Positions 23,701 through 35,058 of a stretch of 64,000 bases of DNA are shown here, one piece after another; position 1 is the first letter of the stretch; the number at the start of each line of letters is the position of its first letter. The stretch comes from Fasciolopsis buskii (taxonomy: Eukaryota > Platyhelminthes > Trematoda > Plagiorchiida > Fasciolidae). The DNA lies in NCBI GenBank assembly GCA_008360955.1, contig LUCM01004665.1, forward strand, positions 27,369-91,368. Reading direction: 5' to 3'. The notes beneath the pieces were generated by a model. That model did not search any database. It worked only from the letters and a program-made list of their open reading frames with translations, and was not told where the DNA came from. The position numbers and the translations under genes are program-made.

Positions 23701-26575
23701 TAGAGTTCAGTTCGCCCGGGAATACGACTGGTTTATTAAGTCCGAGTGTAATGAGACAAACATATTTGGTCATTCTGGCCAATTTATATTAAACGTAACA
23801 AATGAAAACCCCCACTGACCACTCATGACATTCAATGTTGCTGACATAGATCAGGATTCAGTAGAAACGATGACAGTGTATGTATAACGAACTGACTGTG
23901 ACAACTGAATGCATTCGCATCCGCGTTTGAATTTGTTTGTGCCTTTTTAATTGACCTTGAGCAGTAGGTTCAAAAAAATTTAGCAAAAAGAAGCCCAAGA
24001 AAACAACCATTGGGATAAGAAAAATCAAATTAAATAGATCTACTCACGAAATTTTGATCAAGTTCCAAACGATTTAGATAACCTAGTGTCACTTTTTAGA
24101 TCATGCGTCTTAATTAATACTAACGAATTCCAGTTTGCGGATAGATGCTAAAGAATAAGAACAAAATGTGTCCTTAGGAGGGGAGAGGTGAAGCTAAGCA
24201 CGACTTGAATACAAACAAGCCTGTAGAGTGTGTATTGATTTTTACGCGTCCAGTCTCACGTCCAGTTTGGATACCTGTATTTCGAACCTCAGAGCATCGC
24301 GGATAGACAAGCGATGGGTTCACGTAACTTAATTGAAGCGTGTAGGCCTAAATAATCGATTGTATATGTTTTCAGCATTAATTTGATGCGAAGCGCAAAT
24401 AATTACATCGGGCGAAAAAGCTCCGGTTGCTTTTCCACTACAAAACAATATGAAATGAGTGGACGCTACCAGACAGCATGTTACCAATAAATTCTCGTCA
24501 TAAATCTTTCCAGTAAGAACATGCAAATAATTCTGCAAGTCTGGATTAACACTTTGAGATCACAACTCAATAATCGGAATTTAATTCTTAACAAACTAGG
24601 AACAATCACCAGATAACAGTAATGGGGAATAGGGAGTACGTACTGTTGAGTATTAATGACTATCACCGAGCGATCTGGTCAAAGCGGACGGAAATTTCCG
24701 GTTTGCAGTTTGCCTCAAACAGCTTTGGTGTTTGAAGCCGGCTGGTAAGCCTTCCACCTAGCTGACTCCGGACATCGGATTTTTGTTAATGGGCACGTAG
24801 TGCTTTGAAAGCGCAGAGTAGTTGGTAGTAGACCGTATTCGATTCAGAAATTCAACTCCATGATTTGGAATGTGCGATGGTTTCCGAAGGGTCATTGTCA
24901 AATGATCGGAACTTTGAATGAGTAGAGGAGAAGAAGGTTGAATGATCAGTGCCATCTGGGAATTCGAACGAAGGAACAGAAAGGGTAACAGGAAAGCCAT
25001 CAATTTAAAAGAAAATGCCAGTAAGGATCAGCATTTGAACAGACCACGATTAGTAATTAATACTGCTGATTGTCAGTTTTCCAATTTGGCCTCGTTGTAT
25101 GACCCGAAGAAACAGTTTCTAATCCGTTCAAGAAGAAGGCTTGACACTCCGACCGTGGTCAGGCGGAAAATGCCGGCCAACTTCCCCACTAGGAAACCGT
25201 CTGTTGGTCACCTCTTCTTTGGTGAAAATGATAGAAGGTAGTTAAAGATAAAAGAAAATTGTATTGCAATTTACTGGGGCACACAAATAAAAGATTGATG
25301 AATAAATAAGAACTCGAGTTACGTATTCCTTCTCAAGTAGAAGCACTCGTGAACAAAACGAATTGAAGATGGGAGCAGACATAAATGATGATCCGTTGAA
25401 AAGTACATCCTTGTGTTAACCCGGCAGGTTTTGAACATGGTCAGCTGCACTCAAATGTTCAACTATCGTCTATGTACTTTGATCGAATCTAACTCACAGT
25501 GCTCAAAAATGTGAAAAATGTTCACGACAGCTTGAGTAAAAAATTCCTCCTTTTGTGTGGCCTCGACAAATTCTTTCATGCGATTATCGTGAGAATGGAA
25601 AATCCCTCCGTCCCGTGTAAACCAAAGTGTTAGTTTGAAAGAACTACTTTATTCCCTTTTTCATTTTTGTCGACGATATCGTGTAAAACGCGATTCACGT
25701 AGGTTTTAGCGGAATTTCGGAATTGAACGTGATCTAAGTAATTGCTTCCATTGAGTATCCAAAATATTGGAACATGCTGTTCACGGACGAGATTTGACGA
25801 CAGTGACGAGGCTTGAGACAATAAATTCGGTATAAATGCTGAGTTACATGCAAAATTGCATATCATTTTCAAAATCTAAGTTTCGTAAAGTGTTTATCCG
25901 GCTAGTTAAGTAAACGAGATCATTGAAACGAAATATTCACTTTTATGTTAATTACTCAAATATGCTGAACTTGTAGGATTTTCGATGACCTATGTTGTTT
26001 GAAAAACCGAGAAGATTGGCATTTTCAAAGAGCATTGAATTTTTCATCAGTTTGATATTTCGTAGTCGATGACACACTGCGAACCACGTCTTGACGTGTT
26101 TCCTTGTGCCTGGGGCTTAGACAATGTGCTGCACCTTTTGAAGTTGTCTAACACTCTTGTCCGTAATGCCGCATTCCGTAACACTGCGTTCCGTCGTTGC
26201 ATTTTTTGTACATGCAAACAGTGACTTGCGCTTCCGTTTCAGATTGAATCCCTCAACTATTAGTTTATTCGGGCACACGAAAAAAAGTGTTTTGTTCGGG
26301 TTCTATCAAGTTTGCTGCATAGTCTTCTGATATTTCAGCACAAGCCAACCTTCAAACGATTCGGGTTTTTTTCTGATTTCATTACGGGAGTTAGTAGATT
26401 CACGTACTGATCCTGTTAGTTGTTACAATCCTGGTTTACCGGAAGTCCCTTGTGATGTGAGCCACCTGAATCCCACCACCATCAGCCTATTTCGGAGGTG
26501 TTAAGGATCGTATTTATCAAATCCGTTTGTCCTATATGATAACTTTTACTGGAATCCTAAGTGTTTGTTAGAAAC
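20761..26575. other. No gene recognised
   Basis: Nearly 6 kb without a gene or repeat that I can name. The longest open frames are 152 codons (minus, 23623-23165), 117 codons (plus, 21145-21498) and 99 codons (plus, 24942-25241). None shows a family motif, a signal peptide or clear splice borders. The basic, low-complexity translations look like chance. Confidence 0.35.
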
Positions 26576-26576
26576 G

Positions 26577-26655
26577 AGGTTCGAACCATTATTCCAAAAA
26601 AGCACAATGAGCAACAATCGATTTGCTCACCAAACCTTTGGCTAATTAGCCCATC
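26577..26655 (-). repeat. tRNA-derived SINE-like element
   Basis: The minus strand has GGTTCGAACCT (26587-26577), close to the B-box consensus. Upstream, TAGCCAAAGG at 26644-26635 matches most of the A-box consensus, at a tRNA-like spacing of about 60 bases. Flanks show no other family signature. Confidence 0.5.
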
Positions 26656-27457
26656 GACGTCTCTTACACTGTGTTCGGATGCCTAAATGTTTCTCCCCGA
26701 CACTGGTGATAAATCAGAACTGATTTGATCTTCCGACAAAGTTTAAATCTGATGACGCCATTAGAATTGTATTTTTTTTATTGTTCAGCATTGTGTGATC
26801 TATATAATCACGTTTAGTACTTTAGTTTTGGTTTGAGTTTAGAACTACGAAGTGTAGTTCATTTCAGTTGATCAAATTTGTTAACTTTTTGCCAAATCCA
26901 TTGCCATTTCGATAATGTGGTTTGGAATTTGTGAAACAATCAGTTCGTCGGAGAAATCGAGGCAAATTTACACAATCATTTGTCTTCCTACGCCTGATGG
27001 CACTTGGTTGAGTGGGTTTATTCAACCAATTTTGGGTGACGTCAGTCTATTCTAAAAGTTTCACGAATTTCACAATTATTGACTTTACTTGTAAGCTGTC
27101 TCGGGGCTGGTTATCTTTGTGAACGAGGGTAGGCATATTACTTGTACGGATAAAGTTCTCCCAATACCAAATGGAAATAAACATACGAATAACATTTGGT
27201 TTGTTGTCTAGTGACAGGCACGTTTCCGAAATCTTGTTATCACGACCGTCCTTCTGTTTGGCTCTCATTTCACCTTTGTGATCTCGGTTGTCATGCAGGT
27301 ATTCTCATTATTGTCGCTTCTTTTTTGTACAAAAGACTACTGTGTTAGGTTTCCTCTGCGTGCTAGTCATCCTCTTCGCAGTCGGTTGCGATCATCCAAA
27401 TACATGATATTAAATTCGGTTTGCAATTATTAAGATCGGCTTCATACACGTTATATT
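26656..27457. other. No feature recognised
   Basis: AT-rich sequence; nothing supported. Confidence 0.35.
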
Positions 27458-27484
27458 CACACACACACACACACACACACACAC
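27458..27484. repeat. (CA)n microsatellite
   Basis: Thirteen uninterrupted CA units. Confidence 0.97.
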
Positions 27485-28664
27485 GGACCAAACAAAATCA
27501 AACAGAGATAGACGAAGGAGAATAAGATTTCACTATCCTAAGTTCAACATACCAATCCTCTTCTCACTTATTCTAAGTCACATTTAATGTTATGGACTAG
27601 CAAGATTGCGAGTGATTGAAAATTGACTTGTTTACCTCTCAACTCCTTGTATTCCTTCATAATAAAATTACAACACACCCACTTCGTCCACGATCGGTAC
27701 CGTTTCTGTAGTTGCCAATCGGAATTCGGTCTAGTTCTAACGAGTAAACCAGGAGATCGAAAGATCTTATCAGAACTGGAAATGACAAACAATTCTAGTC
27801 TCTGTTTACCAGATTAACGTGATTAGTTTGATTCTTCGTTTTCCAACCCGTTCCGGTAAATGTTCAGAGACCGCAAGTGGCTCGACATTTCCTCCAAATT
27901 CAGTGTTGTTTGGTCAGGTTCCCCGTATTTACGTGGTCATTCCACCCATGCGGTTTCACTGTAAACAGCACTGTCTAACAAGGGATTAAACAGTCAGTTG
28001 GTGTTAAGTTACTGTTCGGACAACAGACGATTAGCAATTCAAATAACTTTTCTAAGCTAGAAAAATAATTCAATTTTGAACCGCTATAGTCGTAACAGTT
28101 CGCAATTTTTCCGGTGATTTTTGTAACCAACTTCAAATACTACTATTGAAAGGCAGACATTGTAATAGGTACACGATGGAAAGTCCAAGAATCCTAAGTT
28201 TTCTTAAATTTAAAAAGCTCGTGTATGAACTAATTCATCAGATACATTCATGTAGTTGAAAATGATGGTTCCAGTGAGATATGAATGGCATGAATATGAA
28301 TTCCATATTCGACAAACTTCTGAGTGCCGCAAACCTTTTCAGGGAATTTCGCATATTAACTTAAGAACAAAATGAACTTTTTATTCGACTTTTTTTAAAA
28401 AGTAACAATACCAGTGTTTTCCTACCTGTATCGCTTCTTGACTGGACTGTGAACGATTCGAAGCGATGATAAATTTCCTCACATTGTCAGTTAATAGCTT
28501 CTAAGCATGGGATGTCGTTTATTAACCTACCGGAGCATTCTCGTTCGGTTTTGGTAAGATATCCTCACGAAACCTTTCTGTTTAGAAAAAAAATATTGTT
28601 TATTGCAGTCACCAGATTTAGCATGTTCAGTCGGTCGTCTTGTTTCGAAATCATTTCGCTCCGT
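27485..28664. other. No feature recognised
   Basis: Overlapping 74- and 64-codon frames on opposite strands (27568-27817) have no domain signal. Nothing else seen. Confidence 0.35.
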
Positions 28665-28880
28665 GCTTAATCAAGTGGGAATGATCAAATGGCTTCTGGT
28701 CGGTCAGTGTGACTGTTTCTTTTATTTGTCATGGACTGGTGACTGAGGTGTTCTAGTGGCCAATGAGATGCACCGCGGGGGGAGGGGGAAAGCCAGAATT
28801 CCATTGCAGCTTGTTCTCAAATTAAACTAACAATTTCTCATTTGAATGTTATTTTTTCTAAATTCACTTTTGAAATGGTA
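28665..28880 (+). repeat. SINE-like repeat: tRNA-like head plus the single-arm body of the 4.8-kb palindrome
   Basis: The head (28665-28737, with an A-box-like TAATCAAGTGG) aligns with 4664-4735. The body GACTGGTGACTGAGGTG, GGCCAATGAGATGCACC, CTTGTTCTCAAATTAAAC and TGAAATGGTA aligns in the same order with 5110-5262. This copy gives the natural arrangement of the family, head then body, and shows that each arm of the 4.8-kb palindrome is one body copy. Confidence 0.65.
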
Positions 28881-31253
28881 AGGTGATTTGACTGTGAGTC
28901 AACAAGTAATGGTGTTTGACATATGGTACTGGTCTATTTTCCCTGATACGGATAAGTGGAACGGAACTATTAAGTTCGGATTGAAAATCCATTCTGTTCG
29001 CAACCGTGGAAAACTACTTGCGCTTGGAACCCAATATTCAGTGGACACAATGGACTCATTTAACTATCATCTCCCGTCACTTTGGGTGTGTTATGCAAAA
29101 GTATTCCCTGCTCTAATGAGGTTCTCATTTGCCAGGTTTAGGTTTCTAATGTCATAAGACGCAAATCCCCACCACGCACACTAGGTTCAGTGGTTAATAT
29201 GGTCCAATAAACTGACGAATGTGTTAACCAGTGCCCAGTCATGTCTATAACTGCATCCCTTGAGGTATGTACATGTGTGCTTATGCATGCACAGACACTG
29301 GTTTGTTACATCAGACATGACCAAATCTGCATGATTACTTCTATTTTTGGTTTAGGCAGTAATACATGAACATTCGCGACTTTAATCTCGAGGGTAAAGT
29401 GTAGCGTGTATCCGAGATACCGCCATATTGATTTCCTTTGTGCAATTGTTGATGCTGGCTGGTACGCTTCCTGGGCTTCGATTCACGCTTGTTTTTCTAT
29501 TTCTGTCCTTTTCAGGTTAGTCGAACAACACTTTCTAAGATCGGTGTCCCAGTACGTGATACAAGAGTGGTGTAACACAAAGAAATCCAGTTGATGGCAA
29601 AATGCAAAAATACGGATTAATTTTGCAAATTATCTCAAGTGCTAACTCATTCGTTGTCTTCAGGTTACGCAGCAGGATTTTCTGTGGGAACGGAGAATTC
29701 ATCAGCACGAAATGAAAATGCTTTATCCGAATTTCTCATGGGATGGAATACTGCAGTACTTAGTCAACATCTTGATAAACCAATCAATTCATAATATCTT
29801 TAGGAGAGTGGCCGACGAATAAATGTAAAATCTGCTACATTTGAGCTAATGCCACTGATTCCTCGAAGCAGCAACAATGAAAGTCCTCTAAACAAGATCT
29901 CGAACCTAGTCACTTGAAGCACTGTAAGTTTGTGGCGAAAACAGTGGTTTTTAGAGGTGTATTAACAAGACTGACGTTTCCACCAACGTCCAAGAATGTG
30001 CAGATAACAAGAAAAGTTCTGTACTTGATTCTCCGAAAACACTTTTTTAAAATAGCATTTTTGAAAGATATAATGCAACAGTTTATGTCTCATTTGAACC
30101 CACTTAGCTGTTGCCCAAACTCTTGCTGCTTTTTGTTCATTGTTCGACATTTGGACTGGCTACAAATTCGGCCTTGTAAGTCGCCCAATCCTCGGCCAAC
30201 AGACGTCACGTGTGTGCGTGTGTGTTTGCGTACGCATTTTGTTTACACACAAATGAAATAATTAAACTCATTCCAACACAATTTGTCACCTTCATGTGTG
30301 ATTAATCTCGCAAGTATGTCAACAATAATGGGAATTTCGTCAAATATTGCTTGAATTTATCGTTCGGGAAACTTCATTATGGCTGCACCATTGCATCCTT
30401 ACAAGATGCACCAAGTGCTAGTCTAAAGAAAAAAATAGATCCATCAATAATTCATCGGATAGAGTCAGTATCGATTTTGTCCTGCCTTATTTTGGAAAGT
30501 ATTTCAGAACTTTCGAGTGTGTTTAAAATTATTCAAAATCGGTTTAGATCATACAAGAGCACTCAAATTGTTATCGGTTTACATATTGCACTAGAATGCA
30601 CAGAAAACCGGCTCAATTTACATAAGCCGAAATGTACCCATTTAGGTTGGATCTCATTTCAGACGTATACAAACGAGATCTCATTAAGCCAACCGAGCGA
30701 TATTTCAGAGTAGCTTTACTATTTTCTAGTGGATTTGACAAACTGTTTCTGAAGTGCATCGACAGATCACAGGTTTATGCTCAGAATTGGAGATATCTTG
30801 ATTGGTGGTTGACATACTGTCCAATGGCCTTCGAGGGATGTTTGAACTTCAAGACTACCTGTCGCAGCGGTTCCAGTTGGCTGGTTGTCTGCGCAGGCTA
30901 TCACGAGAATGTTCTGGCCTGTGTTGCGTGACGTGTGCATAGGCTAACCAAAGTACTGATAGTGAATCCGTGAAGGTTTGAAAGCACCATGATCGTGTTT
31001 TAATCGAATTCCTCAGCAGTCTATCATAATGTGCTTTGATTACTCTTCAATGAGTTTTTTTCACATTTTTACAAGGTGGTAATTGTAAATGTTTTCCTAT
31101 TTTTATTTTTTACCCTCACGTTTTTTGACTGAAATGCGACATTATTTTTACTACACAAAAGTCTATACAATACAATACAAAGCATCCATGGTTTCCAGTG
31201 GATAGTTAGCGACTGACGCTGTTCGATGAATTTATGAAAGACTACTTGGTGAT

Positions 31254-31255
<2 letters not shown>
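28881..31255. other. No gene recognised; one tRNA-like box
   Basis: The minus strand has GGTTCGAGATC at 29906-29896, a B-box-like motif without a good A box. Plus-strand frames at 29914-30261, 30351-30713 and 30632-30931 are 99-120 codons long but show no recognised motif; they lack a coherent domain and the first two have opposite-strand shadows. Confidence 0.3.

Positions 31256-31314
<59 letters not shown>
31256..31314. repeat. (TA)n microsatellite, about 29 units
   Basis: An uninterrupted TA tract, the longest in the window, 85 bases from the 3' end of the PLE at 31400. Confidence 0.98.
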
Positions 31315-31317
<3 letters not shown>

Positions 31318-31365
31318 GAATGCGTCATATTTCACCGGAACGATGGCTGAGTATAACAATCAGGA

Positions 31366-31399
<34 letters not shown>
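31366..31399. repeat. (TA)n(GA)n compound microsatellite at the PLE 3' end
   Basis: About ten TA units followed by seven GA units. The PLE 3' end begins immediately at GTTGAGAAGGCG. In the minus orientation the element therefore ends in a CT run then AT repeats. Confidence 0.95.
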
Positions 31400-33101
31400 T
31401 TGAGAAGGCGTACACTGAGTTAATACGTTTATCGTGACGTTTCGATCCAAACTAGAACTCGTTGTCAAACGTGAATGAGTGATTGAATGGGATCGCTAGT
31501 TCCGTTCGGTTTTGTGCACTGTCCGTCTGTTTGTCTCTATTCTGCATCCGAGTCTTGTTAAGGTGACGTAATGTTTGTCAATCTCGACATGCCGGTTGAA
31601 CGAGTCATTCGAGTGGAGGGCTTCGAGAATTAGTCGCTCCCCCTTTTCTGTTTGCCCGGCTGGCTACCTTTGCGTTGTTGATGGAGTTGACGCTCATAGA
31701 CATGTTTGTGCACAGTGGTTCCATATCTGCGAGTGTGGGTTCATCGCGCATCGTAGGGCTAAGGCAATGTTCGAGCAAGCGTGCGCGTAATTATTTGCTG
31801 TCTCACGACATACTGTTTGTCACACCCGAGGCACCGGAATTGGCATAAACTACCCCTGATTGTCGTTGCTGGTCGACCGCGATCTTTTTCCGTTGAGGGT
31901 AGAGTAGATCTTCAGGTGCCGGTCGGTTTGTGGATGATTGTGATATCTAGTGCACGTAGGATGCGTTCGACCGTTTCGCATACTTCCCGTATGTATGGAA
32001 GTACCATTATCGGTTTAGTCCTCATAGTATTGGCCCTCTGTTTTCTATGAATACAGGCATTGATGAAAGACTTTGGATATCATTTGACGCGCAAATAACC
32101 TGAACAACCTAGATTGTTCTGTTCCCGTACGTGCTTATGTACTGCAGTGTGTGTCCGGCTCAAATGGAACATGGGTACGCCACACAGCTCTTTAGGTGGC
32201 AGGTTGGATGGGTGCTTTTACAACTGAGTATGCTGTCCGTCGTCGTCGGTTTTTTGTAGACGACTGCCTCTATGCGCCCGTTCAGTTAACTCATAATTAG
32301 TACGTCGATAAAACGTAGAAGGTCGAGTCTTTTCCTCCTACCTTGGTGTTTATGCCGAGCACTAATCGCTTTAGGTTGTTGTATGAAAATTGGTCCATTC
32401 TTTTATTCCTAACACCAACAAATGTGATCATCAACATATTGGATCCAATAAGCGTGGGCGGGTTGTTTCGAACTGCTTTTGTCTCGAATTGTCTCATGGT
32501 TGCATCGCCTAACAAGCACTAGATAGTCGGTGATTCCACTGGGCGTTCCTCTGTATTTGTTTATATCGTCCCATTTGAACTGTAGGTATGTTTCCATGCA
32601 CAATTCTAATTAAAATGCATTACTACTCGTCCTTGGACATGGCTGTCTATCTGATTAAGGTGGAGTCCTTCTCCATAAGTGGGGTCATGCTAATTCCAGT
32701 GCCATTTGGCTTGGATATTTGTGAAACAGTGATGTGACGTCGAATGAGACCATAGCTTCGTTTGCTTCTAACTTGAGGTTCTTTGATTTGTTCAGAATGT
32801 GCAAGAACTCTCGTGCATTATGTCCTGGGTGGCAGGACGTAGGAGACAGGTACTTCGCTAGCTAATATTTTGGTGCTATTGTCGTTGCGACAATGGGTCT
32901 AAGCGGCACCCCCAGTTTATGGACTTTAGGAAGTCCATATATCCTGGGGACGGGTCCCTCTGTAGGCTTTATTTGGTTGTACTGTTCATCGCTGATCTTC
33001 TTGCTTTTTCTGAAAGAGTTCAGCTTTTTGTTGATTTTGGCTCGAAGTTCTTTGACTGGATTTCCTTTCACTGGTTGGTAGATCTCGTTATCATCCAGTA
33101 A
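31400..33101 (-). mobile_element. Penelope-like retroelement, 5'-truncated, about 1.7 kb
   Basis: From high to low coordinates on the minus strand it shows, in order: the N-terminal RT region (DDNEIYQPVKGNP, about 33100-33060), the PLE-specific YGLPKVHKLGVPLRPIV block (about 32940-32888), and a VSFDVTSLF motif A (about 32755-32725). Then come the RGTP block and YVDD motif C (32438-32427), a linker with TKPIMVLPYIREV (about 32020-31980), a degraded GIY-YIG region (about 31850-31780), the FNRHVEIDKHYVIL tail, and a stop at 31467-31465. TA tracts flank it on both sides. PLEs are a separate retroelement class that often carries a GIY-YIG rather than an AP-type endonuclease. Confidence 0.9.
31465..33101 (-). 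pseudogene. PLE reverse transcriptase/GIY-YIG protein, multiply disrupted
   Basis: The frame is open from 33101 to beyond the YGLPK block, then shifts several times: the RGTP/YVDD part is in the 32603-32409 frame and later parts lie in others. In motif A the D of SFDV is present, and YVDD is intact, so the RT catalytic residues survive although the reading frame does not. The endonuclease signature is worn: the VVY and KQYV landmarks are visible, but the Arg/Glu catalytic region is not readable. There are no introns. Confidence 0.82.
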
Positions 33102-33121
33102 TATATATATATATATATATC
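33099..33121. repeat. (TA)n microsatellite at the PLE 5' end
   Basis: About eleven TA units adjoin the truncated 5' end of the PLE, which breaks off inside the RT N-terminal region at this point. Confidence 0.95.
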
Positions 33122-34988
33122 ACAAACTCGCTAGTCCGACAAAAACACGAATTAGTTTTGTTTTAACACTAATTTTTGTTCTGTCCGTGATTAACCCCGT
33201 GTTTTCAGGCTGAAGATAATTATTTGTGAACTGGGTTCATTTAGGTAGGATCTCGGTTTATGCCAGAGATGACCTTGCTTCAGGGTTACTTAAGCGCTCG
33301 GTGATAATTACTTGCTTCGTCATCGTATCACAGAGGCAGTGAATGGTGAATAGGGAAATCATTTTTTGCCTCATCATAAAGGATGATGAAGCGGTTGAAA
33401 AATCTGGCTGATTTCAACAATTTATGTTTAGGTTTTCCAATATTTTAAGCCAAACAAAATACCAGTCCACGTAATATCAGATGAACAACCTATGCTAAGA
33501 TCATATCTTTTATGGGGGAAATCAATCACATCCGAAAGTGACCATCGAAATACGTATGTTCTTCTCAAAATTCCTTCCCCTGGTTGTGACAAAGGTTATT
33601 ACCGCTATATCATGTACTGTTGTCCAGATTGTGTTGGATAATATTGAAACATTCGAAGTATCAGCGAATATAAAGTGCCAATAAAACGCGTAAAAAACAG
33701 GAAACATGACTAATAAGAGCTTGAATGTTTTAATCTGGCTACCCATTAATTTTGTCGATGGATTCATTTCATAGTGTGAGCTGCAAAACGATTATAAACT
33801 TCCCGGAATAACATTCTACGGAAAAGTTATTCCGCTCTCTTGTTCCCGTCCAAGCTGTTTTCTCTTACGCGAACAGGATGAAAAATTCAATAAACGGACC
33901 AAAAAAGAAAGCACTCTGGATGAAGAAATTTTGTCGTGGAGATATTCTCTTGATTGCAAGAAATCAGTTAATAAGAAGAAACTACAATGTCTTGAAGAGA
34001 ATCACCACGCTTCTCTATCGTAATTTAATAAATACGTTATCCTCAGTAGACTGGTTTCGGACGAAAGCGCACTTGAACCCAGGGTATATTACATGAAAAA
34101 ATTACATCACAACTTGAAGCTTGATGATGTCTGACAGATGCTTCTTGTCCTGGCGCGTTAGTTCAGTGAGATACTTAATTAGTAGATACTGATTTAGATG
34201 ATTTTGGGGGAGATTTTGAATTACATCAAAAGGAGCCATTCTTCAAGGTCACCAAAGTGCCGCTTTGACTGCCTACACTCTTATCGTGGGAGTGAAGCGG
34301 TGAAATCGAAGTGCTCATATCATTTGATACCATTAAGTATGGGATAATTAATCGAATAAGAAATCTTGCTCAGCTAAACAGGGCTACGGTTTAAGCTAAT
34401 AAACTATGCCGAGCGAATGTTTTGTTTACATAAAATCAATTATATCCAAGACTGAACACCTATACTTGTGCCAAAATTCTACGACGGATTTATTGCTCTC
34501 TAAATCCGTGGAAGATTAGCACCGACGTTTTACACAATCGTGTCACGATAGAGAGTGTTTTACGTGTCAGCAGATATGGAATACGAATTCATAACTCAGT
34601 AAAGCAATGCATCTGTTCATCTAACACATTAATGGAGAACATTTGGTGATCGATAGAATTTGCAGCTTGTAAAACGCTTGGAAACGTTTAAATATTTTTG
34701 AAGAGGTTGTTTCGCTACGTAACATTCATCCACGTTATTCACTATGAAGCGAACAAATTAACAGCAGATTTTCCAGCGGATCAAAAGGGACGGAAAGGAA
34801 AACACTCACCGCAATGGTGACGGAGTCAATACCAAAATCGTAACAAAATAAACAATGGAAGAAAATTGTAGCCTTTCAGAAAACAGCTAGTTGGTGCTCT
34901 TTTTCAGATTATGGGAGGCACGTCATCTTGGGTAAAGCAATTTTTTATAACCTCTCAGTAATGCAAAGCACATCAACAAAGGTGGAAA
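33122..34988. other. No feature recognised
   Basis: Nothing supported. A lysine-rich 72-codon plus frame (33878-34096) has no recognised motif. Confidence 0.35.
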
Positions 34989-34989
34989 A

Positions 34990-35058
34990 ACAGGGACTCG
35001 GACCTGAGACCTTGAAATTATGGTACCGTGACGAAAAGACTCACGGTGATGGAGGTCT
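34990..35058 (-). repeat. tRNA-derived SINE-like element
   Basis: The minus strand has GGTCCGAGTCC (35004-34994), one mismatch from the B-box consensus, preceded by TTTCAAGGTCTCA, the family's TTGAAGGTC-like motif. The A-box region around 35050 is degenerate. Confidence 0.5.

Noticed and set aside
31575..32050. Plus-strand frames of 71 and 89 codons, and 32893-33101 frames with hydrophobic translations
   Set aside because: They are antisense to the Penelope-like element and lack any support of their own.
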